A stretch of 37,980 nucleotides of DNA from contig JALHMM010000062.1 in assembly GCA_022844045.1 (NCBI GenBank), positions 1-37,980 of the forward strand, read 5' to 3'. Positions 24,245 to 33,774 of the stretch are shown here, in pieces. Made by a program: the position numbers and the translations under genes. The stretch comes from Reyranellaceae bacterium. GTDB lineage: Bacteria; Pseudomonadota; Alphaproteobacteria; Reyranellales; Reyranellaceae. Each line of letters opens with the position of its first letter. Positions within the stretch are counted from its first letter, which is position 1. The notes beneath the pieces are model-generated. The model ran no database searches, was not told the DNA's origin, and saw nothing but the letters and a program-made list of their open reading frames with translations.

Positions 24245-25726
24245 TCAACTGCGCACGCGCTGCACGGCGGCGCGCCAGCTGGTGTAACGCCGGTCGCGGC
24301 TGGCGGTCTCCTCGTGGGGCGTGAAGGCGCGATCGAGCGCCCAGCTTTCGCCGATAGACTCCAGCGAGGGAAACAGGCCGGCCTTGAAGCCGGCCAGGAA
24401 GGCGGCGCCCAGCGCCGTGGTTTCCGTGACCGTGGGCCGCTCCACCGCGACCCCCACCGTATCGGCCAGACGCTGCATCAGCGCGTCGTTGACCACCATG
24501 CCGCCATCGACTCGGATCGAGGCGACCGTCGCGCCGTCGGCCTTCATCGCCTCGATCAGGTCGCGGGTCTGGTAACAGACGGAATCCAGCGTCGCGCGGG
24601 CGATCTCGGCCGGGCCGGTGTCGCGCGTCAGGCCCAGGAGCGCGCCGCGCGCCTCGGCGTCCCAGTAGGGCGCGCCTAGGCCAACGAAGGCCGGCACCAT
24701 ATAGACACCCGAGTCGGGGCGGGCAGCCGCCGCCAGCCCTTCGACCTCGGAAGACTTGGCGATCAGCCTCAGCCCATCGCGCAGCCACTGAACGGCGGCG
24801 CCGGCGACGAAGATGCTGCCCTCCAGCGCGTACGTCACCTTGCCGTCGATCCGATAGGCGATGGTGGTCAGCAGCCGATTCTTCGACCGCACCAAGGTCG
24901 CGCCGGTATTGAGCAGCGCGAAGCAGCCGGTGCCGTAAGTGCTCTTGATCATACCCGGCTTGAGGCAGGCCTGACCCACGGTCGCGGCCTGCTGGTCGCC
25001 AGCCATGCCGAGGATGGGCAGTGGCGCGCCGAAGAGGTCGGGCGTCGTGGTCCCGAACTCGTAGGCGTTGTCGACGACTTCGGGCAGCAGGGCATAGGGC
25101 ACGCTCAGCGCGCGCAGCAGGTCGAGATCCCAGCGCTGATGACGAATATTGTAGACCATGGTGCGGCTGGCATTGGTCGCGTCGCTGCGATGCGCCTTGC
25201 CACCGGTCAACCGCCACAGCAGGAAAGACTCGATGGTGCCGACCGCGAGCTTGCCGGCCTCTGCCGCGTCGCGCGCGCCGGCGACGGCGTCGAGGATCCA
25301 GGCGATCTTGGTGGCGGAGAAATACGGGTCGAGCAGCAGGCCGGTGCGCTCGTTGACCTCCGGCTCCAGCTCGGCCGCGCGCAAGCGCGCGCAGATATCG
25401 GCGGTGCGGCGGTCCTGCCAGACGATGGCGTTGTGGATCGGCTTGCCGGTGGCGCGCTCCCACACCACGACAGTCTCGCGCTGGTTGGTGATGCCGATGC
25501 CGGCGATGCCCGAGGCGTCGAGCTTCGCCTTGCTGAGCGCGTCGCGGCAGACCGTAACGGTCGCGCGCCAGATCTCCTCGGGATCGTGCTCGACCCAGCC
25601 CGGCGCGGGATAGATCTGCTTCAGCTCCTCCTGGGCCGAGGCCACCGGCCGCGCGCGCTCGTCGAAAACGATGGCACGCGTGCTGGTCGTGCCCTGGTCG
25701 AGGGCGAGGATGTGTCGCGCGGCCAT
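24245..25726 (-). CDS. glpK: glycerol kinase
   Basis: GlpK phosphorylates glycerol to glycerol 3-phosphate in the cytoplasm. The 493-residue protein has the family length and begins [20 protein letters not shown], the nucleotide-binding loop of FGGY kinases. Also visible are [46 protein letters not shown] (in part), [15 protein letters not shown] and [15 protein letters not shown]. The C-terminal [20 protein letters not shown] segment is typical too. It is the last gene of the ugp-glp run, 2 bp after the SDR gene. The clustering with glpD shows a complete route from glycerol to dihydroxyacetone phosphate; a GlpF facilitator is not seen nearby. Confidence 0.98.
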   Translation of the reverse strand: MAARHILALDQGTTSTRAIVFDERARPVASAQEELKQIYPAPGWVEHDPEEIWRATVTVCRDALSKAKLDASGIAGIGITNQRETVVVWERATGKPIHNAIVWQDRRTADICARLRAAELEPEVNERTGLLLDPYFSATKIAWILDAVAGARDAAEAGKLAVGTIESFLLWRLTGGKAHRSDATNASRTMVYNIRHQRWDLDLLRALSVPYALLPEVVDNAYEFGTTTPDLFGAPLPILGMAGDQQAATVGQACLKPGMIKSTYGTGCFALLNTGATLVRSKNRLLTTIAYRIDGKVTYALEGSIFVAGAAVQWLRDGLRLIAKSSEVEGLAAAARPDSGVYMVPAFVGLGAPYWDAEARGALLGLTRDTGPAEIARATLDSVCYQTRDLIEAMKADGATVASIRVDGGMVVNDALMQRLADTVGVAVERPTVTETTALGAAFLAGFKAGLFPSLESIGESWALDRAFTPHEETASRDRRYTSWRAAVQRVRS

Positions 25727-25728
25727 GG

Positions 25729-26487
25729 TCAGATCGCCGCCATGCCGCCGTCGATCACCAGCTCCGAGCCGGTGACAAAGCGCGATTCATCCGAGATCAG
25801 GTAGAGGACGCCATAGGCGATGTCCTCGGGCCTGCCCAGCACGCCCATCGGCACCCAGTTAGTCGCCCGCGCGCGGCCTTTCTCGGTGGTCATCATCTCG
25901 CCCGCCATCGGCGTGTCGATCACGCCCGGATGAATCGAGTTGCAGCGGATGTTGTAGCGCTTGCGCGCGCAGTCGATCGCCACCGTCTTGGTGAACTGCC
26001 GCACCGCGCCCTTGGACGCGCCGTAGGACGGCAGTTCGGGCGTACCGACGAAAGCCGCCAGCGACGACAGGTTGACGATCGAGCCGCCGCCGCCCGAGCG
26101 CATCGCCGGCACAGCGTGCTTGCAGCCGAGGAAGACGCCCTCGACGTTGACCGACAGCATGCACCGCCATTCCTCCAGCGTCTCGGTCTCGAAGCGGGCG
26201 GGATAACGGCCCATGATGCCGGCGTTGTTGACCAGCCCGTCGAGCCTGCCGTGCTTGTCCATCACGTCGGCGATCACGCGCTGCCAATCCTCTTCCTTCG
26301 AGGTGTCGTGCTCGATGAAGCGCGCCTGGCCGCCGATGCGCTGCACCGTCTCGAGCCCGCCATTGCGGTTGATGTCGGTGACGATCACCGTGGCGCCCTC
26401 GCCCGCCAGCACCGTCGCCGTGGCGCGGCCGATGCCCGAGCCGCCGCCGGTCACCACCACGACCTTGCCCGCTATGCGACCCGTCAT
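25729..26487 (-). CDS. SDR-family oxidoreductase
   Basis: A 252-residue classical short-chain dehydrogenase/reductase. The NAD(P)-binding motif TGGGSGIG is at residues 13-20, NNAG at 87-90, the catalytic Ser at 141-142 (VNLSSLAAF), Tyr155 and Lys159 (SYGASKGAV), and a typical C-terminus ([20 protein letters not shown]). An Asp (VTDIN, residue 38) after the second beta strand favours NAD over NADP. It overlaps the cupin gene by 4 bp (ATGA) and ends 2 bp before glpK. It is therefore firmly within the glycerol-phosphate operon, although no role in that pathway is known to me. Substrate is unknown. Confidence 0.9.
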   Translation of the reverse strand: MTGRIAGKVVVVTGGGSGIGRATATVLAGEGATVIVTDINRNGGLETVQRIGGQARFIEHDTSKEEDWQRVIADVMDKHGRLDGLVNNAGIMGRYPARFETETLEEWRCMLSVNVEGVFLGCKHAVPAMRSGGGGSIVNLSSLAAFVGTPELPSYGASKGAVRQFTKTVAIDCARKRYNIRCNSIHPGVIDTPMAGEMMTTEKGRARATNWVPMGVLGRPEDIAYGVLYLISDESRFVTGSELVIDGGMAAI

Positions 26488-26981
26488 GACTTGCTCCGTG
26501 CTCTTTGTCGGTGCGGCGTGCCGTCCTTGCGCGCGTAGACGTAGTTGCCGCTGGCATCCATGCTCGCGCGATTATCGATGTCCGGGTAGCTGATCTCGTC
26601 GCCTCGCGTGCGATCGCCGACCACGAGCAACAGCACGTCGGCTTTGGACCGGTTGACGAAACGGTGGGCGTTGCCGCCGCCGGCGGGAAAGCCGACGCAC
26701 ACGCCGGGGCGCATCGTCTCGGCACCGGCATTGGTTTCCAGCACGACCTCGCCCTGCAGCACGTAGATGAACTCGTCCTGCTTCGAATGCGTATGGCGCG
26801 CCGAGGACTGACCGCCGGGGATGATGCGCGTGATGTTGACGCCGAAATTGCGCAGGCGGGCGTGGCTGCTCAGACGGCGAATCCAGCGCTTCTGGTTGTC
26901 GGCGCGGAACTGCGCGGGATAGCGCGTGGCGTTGCTCTCGGGCAGCGTCAGCGGATCAAAGGCGACAGGCTGCTTGCTCAT
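26484..26981 (-). CDS. cupin-domain protein
   Basis: A 165-residue single-cupin protein. Cupin motif 1 is visible as HTHSKQDEFIYVLQGE, with metal ligands His63, His65 and Glu70. Motif 2 is PAGGGNAHRFVN with His106, so a mononuclear metal site is complete. The C-terminal part (GDEISYPDIDNRASMDASGNYVYARKDG, in part) is common to a family of uncharacterised bacterial cupins. Possible roles are a small isomerase, dioxygenase or ligand sensor; none can be chosen. It follows glpD by 34 bp and overlaps the SDR gene, indicating co-transcription with the glp genes. Confidence 0.87.
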   Translation of the reverse strand: MSKQPVAFDPLTLPESNATRYPAQFRADNQKRWIRRLSSHARLRNFGVNITRIIPGGQSSARHTHSKQDEFIYVLQGEVVLETNAGAETMRPGVCVGFPAGGGNAHRFVNRSKADVLLLVVGDRTRGDEISYPDIDNRASMDASGNYVYARKDGTPHRQRARSKS

Positions 26982-27015
26982 GGTGTACGGGCATCCTCGT
27001 CGAACCGCGCAAAGA

Positions 27016-28527
27016 TTACCCCTCGTTTCGTCGCCGTGTCCGCATCCATTCGGCGAAAGCCTCGCGCTGGGCCGGGCTCATATGCAGGCCCTCCTTGGTG
27101 CGACGCCACAGCACGTCCTCGGGCTCCTGCGCCCATTCGTAGCGCATCAGGTGATCGGCCTCGCGTTCATACAGATCGCCACCGAAGTGTTCGCCCAGAT
27201 CGGCCACGGTCTTCGCATCGCCCAGCACGTCGGCGCTACCCGCACCATGACGGCGCGCGAGGCGATGCAGGAACACCGGCGGCATCTTCGGATAGGCCTG
27301 TTCTAGCCCCGACACGAACAGCTCGAAATCGGCATACGGCATCTCGCCATCGGGCAGCGGCTCGCGATGCGTCCACGCGCCACCCATCTTCGGATAGTAG
27401 CCCCGCAGATCCTCCAGCGCGTGCTCAGCCAGCCGCCGGTAGGTCGTGATCTTCCCGCCGAAGACGCTGAGCAGCGGCGCCTTGCCGGCCTCGTCAGCGG
27501 TCTCCAGCACGTAGTCGCGCGTCACCTCGGAGGGATCGTCGCTGCCGTCGTCGAACAGCGGGCGCACGCCGGAATAGCTCCAGCTCACATCGGCCGGTGT
27601 GATCTTGCGCGCCATGTAGTGGTTCGACAGGTCGCAGAGATAGGTGACCTCCTCGGGCGAGATCGTCACAGGTCCCGGCTCGGCGCCGTCGAGCGCGATG
27701 TCGGTGGTGCCGATCAGCGAGAAGTCGCGCTCGTAGGGAATGACGAAGACGATACGCTGGTCGCTGTTCTGCAGGATGAAAGCGTGATCGCCGTCGTGCA
27801 GCTTGGGCACGATGATGTGACTACCCTTGACCAGCTTCACCCGTTTACGCGTGGCGACGCCTTCGACTGAATCGAGCCAGCTCTTCACCCAGGGACCCGA
27901 GGCGTTGACAAGGCCGCGCGCGCGCAGGCTCTTGCGCCGCCCGGTCGTGACCTCTTCCAGCTCGACCTGCCACAGCCCGTCGGCTCGGCGCGCCGAGATA
28001 CAGCGATGCCGGGCATGGATCTCAGCGCCGCGATCGCGCGCGGAGCGCAGGTTGCCGATGACGAGGCGCGCATCGTCGACCCAGCCGTCGGAGTAGACGA
28101 AGCCCTTGCGGAAACCCGGCTTCAGCCCCGCGCCGTAGGGGCTGCGCGCCAAGTCGACCGTCTCGGTCTTGGGCAGCCTCATCTTCAAGTTGAGATGGTC
28201 GTAGATGAACAGGCCCAGGCGCAGCATCCAGGCCGGCCGCAGATGCGGCTCGTGCGGCAGCACGAAGCGCATCGGCCAGGCGATATGCGCCATCTTGGCC
28301 AGCAGCACCTCGCGCTCCATCAGCGACTCGCGCACGAGGCGAAACTCGTAGTGCTCGAGATAGCGCAGGCCACCATGGATCAGCTTGGACGAGGCCGAGG
28401 ACGTGGCGCTGGCGAAATCGTTCATCTCGCACAGCCCGACCTTCAAGCCGCGGCCCGTCGCGTCGCAGGCGATGCCGGCGCCGTTGATTCCGCCACCGAC
28501 GACGAAGAGGTCGAGAATGTCAGACAT
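27016..28527 (-). CDS. glpD: glycerol-3-phosphate dehydrogenase (FAD, aerobic type)
   Basis: GlpD oxidises glycerol 3-phosphate to dihydroxyacetone phosphate at the inner membrane and passes electrons to quinone. The 503-residue protein opens with the FAD-binding Rossmann motif DLFVVGGGINGAGIACDATGRGLKV (in part), then DFASATSSASSKLIHGGLRYLE, the classic GlpD signature. SYSGVRPLFDDGSDDPSEVTRDYVL and SVFGGKITTYRRLAEHAL follow before the C-terminal cap domain. The ATG at 28527 overlaps the end of the EEP gene by 8 bp, so translation is probably coupled. With UgpQ, UgpBAEC and GlpK nearby it completes a glycerophosphodiester-to-glycolysis route. Confidence 0.98.
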   Translation of the reverse strand: MSDILDLFVVGGGINGAGIACDATGRGLKVGLCEMNDFASATSSASSKLIHGGLRYLEHYEFRLVRESLMEREVLLAKMAHIAWPMRFVLPHEPHLRPAWMLRLGLFIYDHLNLKMRLPKTETVDLARSPYGAGLKPGFRKGFVYSDGWVDDARLVIGNLRSARDRGAEIHARHRCISARRADGLWQVELEEVTTGRRKSLRARGLVNASGPWVKSWLDSVEGVATRKRVKLVKGSHIIVPKLHDGDHAFILQNSDQRIVFVIPYERDFSLIGTTDIALDGAEPGPVTISPEEVTYLCDLSNHYMARKITPADVSWSYSGVRPLFDDGSDDPSEVTRDYVLETADEAGKAPLLSVFGGKITTYRRLAEHALEDLRGYYPKMGGAWTHREPLPDGEMPYADFELFVSGLEQAYPKMPPVFLHRLARRHGAGSADVLGDAKTVADLGEHFGGDLYEREADHLMRYEWAQEPEDVLWRRTKEGLHMSPAQREAFAEWMRTRRRNEG

Positions 28528-29371
28528 CGATCTCGACGAAGAGCGGCCAGTGGTCGGACGCCGGCGTGGTGTCGTCGATCCAGGCGCGCTTGACCTTGCC
28601 GCGCAGATCGTGGGTCACGAAGACGTGGTCGATGCGGCCCTCGCCGGCGAAACTCTCGCGGTCCTCGGCGTTGCCGGCGGCGGTCCAGGCGTCGCTCAGC
28701 CCGTCGGCCGTGGCGATGCGGCCGAACAGCGGATGTTGCTCGCCGCAGATCGAGACGTACTCGACATCGTTGGCCGTGAAGTTGAAATCGCCCATGACCA
28801 CGGCGGAAGCCGGCACGGGTTGCGCCACCTCCGTGAAAACGAAGCTGTCGGAGGCGTGGGAGTCCCATGCGCCACCCCGGCGCGGCGCGTCGAGCACGGT
28901 GTCGAGCAGCGCCTCGATCTGCGGCAGGCGCTGGGCATGGGTGATGTGCGAGAGATGGATGCTGTAGACGCGCAGACGGCCCTTGGGCGTCTCGATCACC
29001 GCCTCGACGAAGCCGCGCTGCAGGTCGAACTGGGTCGGCAGCGCCGTCTTGGGCAGCAGGTGGCCGCGCGCCTCGACAATCGGCCAGCGCGACAATACGG
29101 CGTTACCGAAGGTGCGGCGGCGGTTGACGATACGGCCGCTGGCCTCGACCGAGCTGGCGTCGGCATCAAAGGCGCCGTGGAACCAGACGTAACGGTTGAG
29201 CCGCTCGGCGATCTCGCGGGCCTGATCGGCATGCGCGTTGAGCGCCCAGCCCTGCACGACTTCCTGCAGGCAGACGACATCGGCCTGGGCCACGACATCG
29301 GCGATACGCGCGACGTCGTAGACATTGTCCGTGCCCAGACCGAAATGGATGTTGTAGGTGGCGAATAGCAT
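28520..29371 (-). CDS. endonuclease/exonuclease/phosphatase (EEP) family hydrolase
   Basis: A 283-residue cytoplasmic EEP-fold hydrolase with no signal peptide. Catalytic residues are all visible: Asn7 (ATYNIHFG), Glu37 (VCLQEVVQ), His139 (YSIHLSH), Asp195 and Asn197 (MGDFNF), Asp248 (GRIDHVF) and Asp273/His274 (PASDHWPL). The family includes DNA nucleases, sphingomyelinases, phosphoinositide phosphatases and other phosphodiesterases. It sits 34 bp after ugpC and overlaps glpD by 8 bp, inside a glycerol-phosphate operon. This suggests a small-molecule phosphodiester or phosphate-ester substrate, perhaps a glycerophosphodiester imported by Ugp (inference). The start is the ATG where the family's N-terminal strand begins. 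Confidence 0.88.
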   Translation of the reverse strand: MLFATYNIHFGLGTDNVYDVARIADVVAQADVVCLQEVVQGWALNAHADQAREIAERLNRYVWFHGAFDADASSVEASGRIVNRRRTFGNAVLSRWPIVEARGHLLPKTALPTQFDLQRGFVEAVIETPKGRLRVYSIHLSHITHAQRLPQIEALLDTVLDAPRRGGAWDSHASDSFVFTEVAQPVPASAVVMGDFNFTANDVEYVSICGEQHPLFGRIATADGLSDAWTAAGNAEDRESFAGEGRIDHVFVTHDLRGKVKRAWIDDTTPASDHWPLFVEIDV

Positions 29372-29405
29372 AGGCGCAGGTGTAGCCCAGCTTTGAGGCC
29401 GGACG

Positions 29406-30491
<1,086 letters not shown>

Positions 30492-30492
30492 C

Positions 30493-31341
30493 TCACTTCT
30501 CCGTATCGACGAGGCCGCGCACGAACTGGCGCTGCATGAACACCACCACGAGGACCGGCGGCAGCATGGCGAGCATCCCCACGGTCATGATCAGATTCCA
30601 TTGCGGCACGCCGTCGACGACGTTGGCCTGGCGCGAGAGCGTCATCACCACCGTGTAGAAATCCTCCTTGGTGGTGATCAGCAGCGGCCACAGATACTGG
30701 TTCCAACCGTAGATGAACTGGATGACGAAGAGCGCCGCGATGCTGGTGCGGCTCATCGGCAGCAGGATGTCGCGGAAGAAGCGCACCGGCCCGGCGCCGT
30801 CGACGCGCGCCGCCTCGGTCAGCTCGTCGGGCACGCTGAGGAAGAACTGGCGGAACAGGAAGGTGGCGGTGGCCGAGGCGATCAGCGGGATGATCAGGCC
30901 GCTATAGGAGTTCAGCATGCCGAAATCGGCCACGACCTTGTAGGTCGGCACGATGCGCACCTCGACCGGCAGCATGAGCGTCATGAAGATCAGCCAGAAC
31001 GCCGTCATGCGGAAAGGGAAGCGAAAGTAGACGATGGCGTAGGCGGCGATGATCGAGATCGCGATCTTCCCGATGCACACGCCCAACGCCATGATCAGGC
31101 TGTTGAGCAATACCTTCCACAACGGCGTGCGCGAAGCCTGGGCGAAGCCCTCGGTCAGCACGATGGTGTAGTTCTCGAGCAGATGCGGGCCGGGCAGCAG
31201 CGGAATCGGCGATCGCAGCATGGTGTCCGTGTCGTGCGTCGAGGCGACGAAGGTCACCCAGATCGGGAAAGCGATCAGCGCCACGCCCAGGATCAGCACC
31301 ACGTGGGCGAAAACGGTCAGCCAGGGGCGGTTCTCGATCAT
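30493..31341 (-). CDS. ugpE: sn-glycerol-3-phosphate ABC transporter permease
   Basis: A 282-residue inner-membrane permease with six hydrophobic helices and the CUT1 permease EAA loop: [26 protein letters not shown] (in part), which contacts UgpC. The start [28 protein letters not shown] and the passage [18 protein letters not shown] match UgpE-type proteins. It lies 10 bp downstream of ugpA and 1 bp upstream of ugpC, the standard order ugpB-A-E-C. A GAGG ribosome site lies eight bases before the ATG. Confidence 0.96.
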   Translation of the reverse strand: MIENRPWLTVFAHVVLILGVALIAFPIWVTFVASTHDTDTMLRSPIPLLPGPHLLENYTIVLTEGFAQASRTPLWKVLLNSLIMALGVCIGKIAISIIAAYAIVYFRFPFRMTAFWLIFMTLMLPVEVRIVPTYKVVADFGMLNSYSGLIIPLIASATATFLFRQFFLSVPDELTEAARVDGAGPVRFFRDILLPMSRTSIAALFVIQFIYGWNQYLWPLLITTKEDFYTVVMTLSRQANVVDGVPQWNLIMTVGMLAMLPPVLVVVFMQRQFVRGLVDTEK

Positions 31342-31351
31342 CGCGGCCGCC

Positions 31352-32233
31352 TCAGTAGTGCACGCGCCGCTCGATGAAGCGGAACTGCACGATGGTCAGG
31401 ACCACGACGATGAGCATGAGGATCACCGACTGCGCCGCCGAGCCGCCGAAATCGCTGCCGCGGAAACCGTCGTTATAGACCTTGAAGACCAGGATGGTGG
31501 TGTCGGCGCCCGGCCCGCCCTTGGTCAGCGCGTCGACCACGCCGAAGGTACCGAAGAATGCGTAGATGATATTGACCACCAGCAGGAAGAAGCCGGTGGG
31601 CGACAGCAACGGGAACATGATGGTCCAGAAGCGTCGCCCGGGCCCGGCGCCGTCGATCGCCGCCGCCTCGATCAGCGATTTGGGGATCGATTGCAGGCCG
31701 GCGAGGAAGAAGATGAAATTGTAGCTGATCTGGTTCCAGCAGGCGGCGAAGATCACCAGCCACAGCGCCTGGCTGCCGTTGAGCTGGTGGTTCCACTCGA
31801 GGCCGAACCGATCGAGCCAGTAGGCGAAGATGCCGACGCGCGGATTGAACAGGAAGCCCCAGAGCACGCCGGCCACTGCCGGCGCCACGGCGTAGGGCCA
31901 GACCAGGAAGGTCTTGTAGACGGTGGCGCCGCGCAGGGTGCGGTCGGCCATCACCGCCAGCAAGAGCGCCAGCGCCAAGCCGATCAGGGTTACCATCAGG
32001 CTGAAGAACAGCGTAATGCGCGCCGAATGCCAGTAGGCCCTATCGCCGAACAGGCGCTCGAAATTGGCGAACCACACGAAGCGCGTGTTGCCGCCGAAGG
32101 CGTCTTCGGTAATCAGCGACTGCCAGATCGCCTGGCCCGACGGCCACAGGAAGAAGGCGACCGTGATGAAAAGCTGCGGCGCCAGCAGCATGTACGGCAG
32201 CAGCTTGTCGTCGAACGTGACGCGCTTGTGCAT
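31352..32233 (-). CDS. ugpA: sn-glycerol-3-phosphate ABC transporter permease
   Basis: A 293-residue inner-membrane permease with six hydrophobic helices, the partner of UgpE. The N-terminus [25 protein letters not shown] is characteristic of UgpA. The EAA loop reads [18 protein letters not shown], and the C-terminus ends [18 protein letters not shown], again UgpA-like. It is separated from ugpB by 60 bp that hold a stable stem-loop, so its expression may be lower than that of the binding protein. No clear ribosome site is visible immediately before the ATG. Confidence 0.96.
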   Translation of the reverse strand: MHKRVTFDDKLLPYMLLAPQLFITVAFFLWPSGQAIWQSLITEDAFGGNTRFVWFANFERLFGDRAYWHSARITLFFSLMVTLIGLALALLLAVMADRTLRGATVYKTFLVWPYAVAPAVAGVLWGFLFNPRVGIFAYWLDRFGLEWNHQLNGSQALWLVIFAACWNQISYNFIFFLAGLQSIPKSLIEAAAIDGAGPGRRFWTIMFPLLSPTGFFLLVVNIIYAFFGTFGVVDALTKGGPGADTTILVFKVYNDGFRGSDFGGSAAQSVILMLIVVVLTIVQFRFIERRVHY

Positions 32234-32256
32234 GGTGCGGTGGTCTTGGAAAGAGA

Positions 32257-32286
32257 AACCCCTCTTCGCCGGAGCGGAGAGGGGTT
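32257..32286 (-). terminator. intercistronic stem-loop between ugpB and ugpA
   Basis: The sequence forms a 13-bp stem with one G-U pair closed by a four-base loop (arms AACCCCTCTTCGC and GCGGAGAGGGGTT). On the minus-strand transcript the stem is followed by a pyrimidine-rich TCTCTTTCC. It is consistent with an attenuating terminator, or with a stabiliser of the ugpB mRNA 3' end. Either would allow more binding protein than permease. Such stem-loops are common after binding-protein genes (family knowledge). Confidence 0.7.
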
Positions 32287-32293
32287 CCGATGC

Positions 32294-33616
32294 CTACTTG
32301 TTGGCGGCTTCGAAATCGCGCAACAGGCGGTTGCCGCGGCTGGTGGCGTCGTCGAGCGCCTGCTTGGCGGTCTTCTTGCCCGACCACACCGACTCGAGTT
32401 CCTCGTCGACGATGTCGCGGATCTGCACGAAGTTGCCGATGCGCAAGCCCTTGGAGTTGTCGGTCGGCGGGTTGAGCGTCAGCTGCTTCACCGCGATGTC
32501 GCGGCCCGGGTTCGTCTTGTAGAAGCCGGCCTTCTCGGTGATGTCGGCGGCTGAGCTGGTGATCGGCACGTAGCCGGTCTCCTGGTGCCATTTCGCCTGC
32601 ACGTCGCCGCGCGACAGGTAGGTGAAGAGCTTGGCGACGCCGGCGTACTCCTCCTTCGGCTTGCCCTGCAGTACCCACAAGGTGGCGCCGCCGATGATCG
32701 AGTTCTGAGGCTGCGCCCTGACCTTCGGGTCATACGGCATCATGCCGATGCCGACCTTGTCGTTGCCCAGCGCCCTGGTGATCGCCGCGGCCGACGCCGA
32801 CGAGCCGATATGCATCGCGCAATCACCGGCGTTAAAGATCGCCGTCGAGCGGCCCTCGCGGCCGCCATAGACGAAGACCTTGTCCTTGCCCCAGTCGGCC
32901 AGCCGCTGGATGTGCGCGACGCGCGCCGGATCGTTGATCTTCAGCTCGATGTCGAGGCCGCCGAAGCCGTTGGCCTTGGTCGCGAACGGCAGATCGTGCC
33001 AGGCGCCGAAGTTCTCGATCATGGTCCAGGTCTGCCATTGCGGCGTGAACCCGCACTTGGCGCCAGCCGCGACCAGCTTCTTGCCCATCTCGCCGACCTC
33101 GTCCCAGGTCTTGGGCGGCGTGTTGGGATCGAGCCCGGCCTTCTGGAACAGCTCCTTGTTCCAGTAGAGCACCGGGGTCGACGAATTGAACGGCAGCGAC
33201 AGCAGCTTGCCATCGGTGGTCGAGTAGTAGCCGTAGACCGGACCGATGAAGGACTTGGGATCGAACGGTTCCTTGGCGTCTGCCATCAGCTGATGCACCG
33301 GGTAGACCGCGCCCTTGGCGGCCATCATGGTCGCGGTACCGACCTCGAAGACCTGCACGATGTGCGGATGCGCGTTCTGCCGGGCGCGGAAGGCCGCGAT
33401 CGCCGCCGTCAGGGTCTCGGTGTACGAGCCCTTGAACACCGGCACGATCTTGTATTCGCTCTGCGACTTGTTGAACGGCTCGATCAGCGCGTTGACCGCC
33501 TCGCCGAGATTGCCGCCCATGGCGTGCCAAAGCTGGATTTCCTTCTGCGCCCAGGCGGGGGAAACCGCCAGAATCGCGGCAACAGCCGTTGCCATCGTCA
33601 GATGCTTCGTTCGCAT
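32294..33616 (-). CDS. ugpB: sn-glycerol-3-phosphate ABC transporter substrate-binding protein
   Basis: A 440-residue periplasmic binding protein of the extracellular solute-binding family 1. A signal peptide ends near AWAQ (residue 24). The mature start KEIQLWHAMGGNLGEAVNALIEPFNKSQSEYKIVPVFKGSY (in part) is the UgpB signature. TPVLYWNKELFQKAGLDPNTPPKTWDEV and GIGMMPYDP follow, with the expected W and Y residues of the ligand pocket. UgpB binds glycerol 3-phosphate and glycerophosphodiesters such as glycerophosphocholine (family knowledge). GGAGG lies ten bases upstream of the ATG. A PhoB-box-like sequence is centred about 127 bp before the start. Confidence 0.97.
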   Translation of the reverse strand: MRTKHLTMATAVAAILAVSPAWAQKEIQLWHAMGGNLGEAVNALIEPFNKSQSEYKIVPVFKGSYTETLTAAIAAFRARQNAHPHIVQVFEVGTATMMAAKGAVYPVHQLMADAKEPFDPKSFIGPVYGYYSTTDGKLLSLPFNSSTPVLYWNKELFQKAGLDPNTPPKTWDEVGEMGKKLVAAGAKCGFTPQWQTWTMIENFGAWHDLPFATKANGFGGLDIELKINDPARVAHIQRLADWGKDKVFVYGGREGRSTAIFNAGDCAMHIGSSASAAAITRALGNDKVGIGMMPYDPKVRAQPQNSIIGGATLWVLQGKPKEEYAGVAKLFTYLSRGDVQAKWHQETGYVPITSSAADITEKAGFYKTNPGRDIAVKQLTLNPPTDNSKGLRIGNFVQIRDIVDEELESVWSGKKTAKQALDDATSRGNRLLRDFEAANK

Positions 33617-33640
33617 GATGTCTGTGCCTCCGTCGGGATC

Positions 33641-33678
33641 GGGACGGCACCCGTAATCCGTCCCTGTTACCGTGCCGT
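33641..33678 (-). promoter_or_regulatory. mutually exclusive hairpins in the ugpB leader
   Basis: Read on the minus strand the leader holds ACGGCAC, then GGGACGG, then GTGCCGTCCC. The third segment can pair with the first (7 bp, 21-base loop) or with the second (7 bp, 10-base loop), but not both at once. A further CCGTC-GACGG pairing reaches the edge of the ribosome site. The layout resembles a switchable leader, but these are short G+C-rich stems and may be coincidental. Confidence 0.3.
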
Positions 33679-33734
33679 GTCACACCGGCCTTGCAATCAA
33701 CGTAGAGGGATCGCCCGCAGATCGGAAGGGGGTT

Positions 33735-33752
33735 TTGTCACGAATCTGTCAT
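33735..33752 (+). promoter_or_regulatory. PhoB-box-like direct repeat upstream of ugpB
   Basis: TTGTCAC-GAAT-CTGTCAT matches the PhoB consensus CTGTCAT-AAAT-CTGTCAT at 15 of 18 positions, with a perfect second half and correct 11-bp period. It lies in the 158-bp gap between ugpQ and ugpB, 118 bp before the ugpB ATG. ugp operons are established members of the Pho regulon. The repeat is written on the plus strand, opposite to ugpB transcription, which weakens the case because PhoB boxes are usually directional. Confidence 0.5.
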
Positions 33753-33774
33753 CTCAACCGATCGCTGGCGCGAT

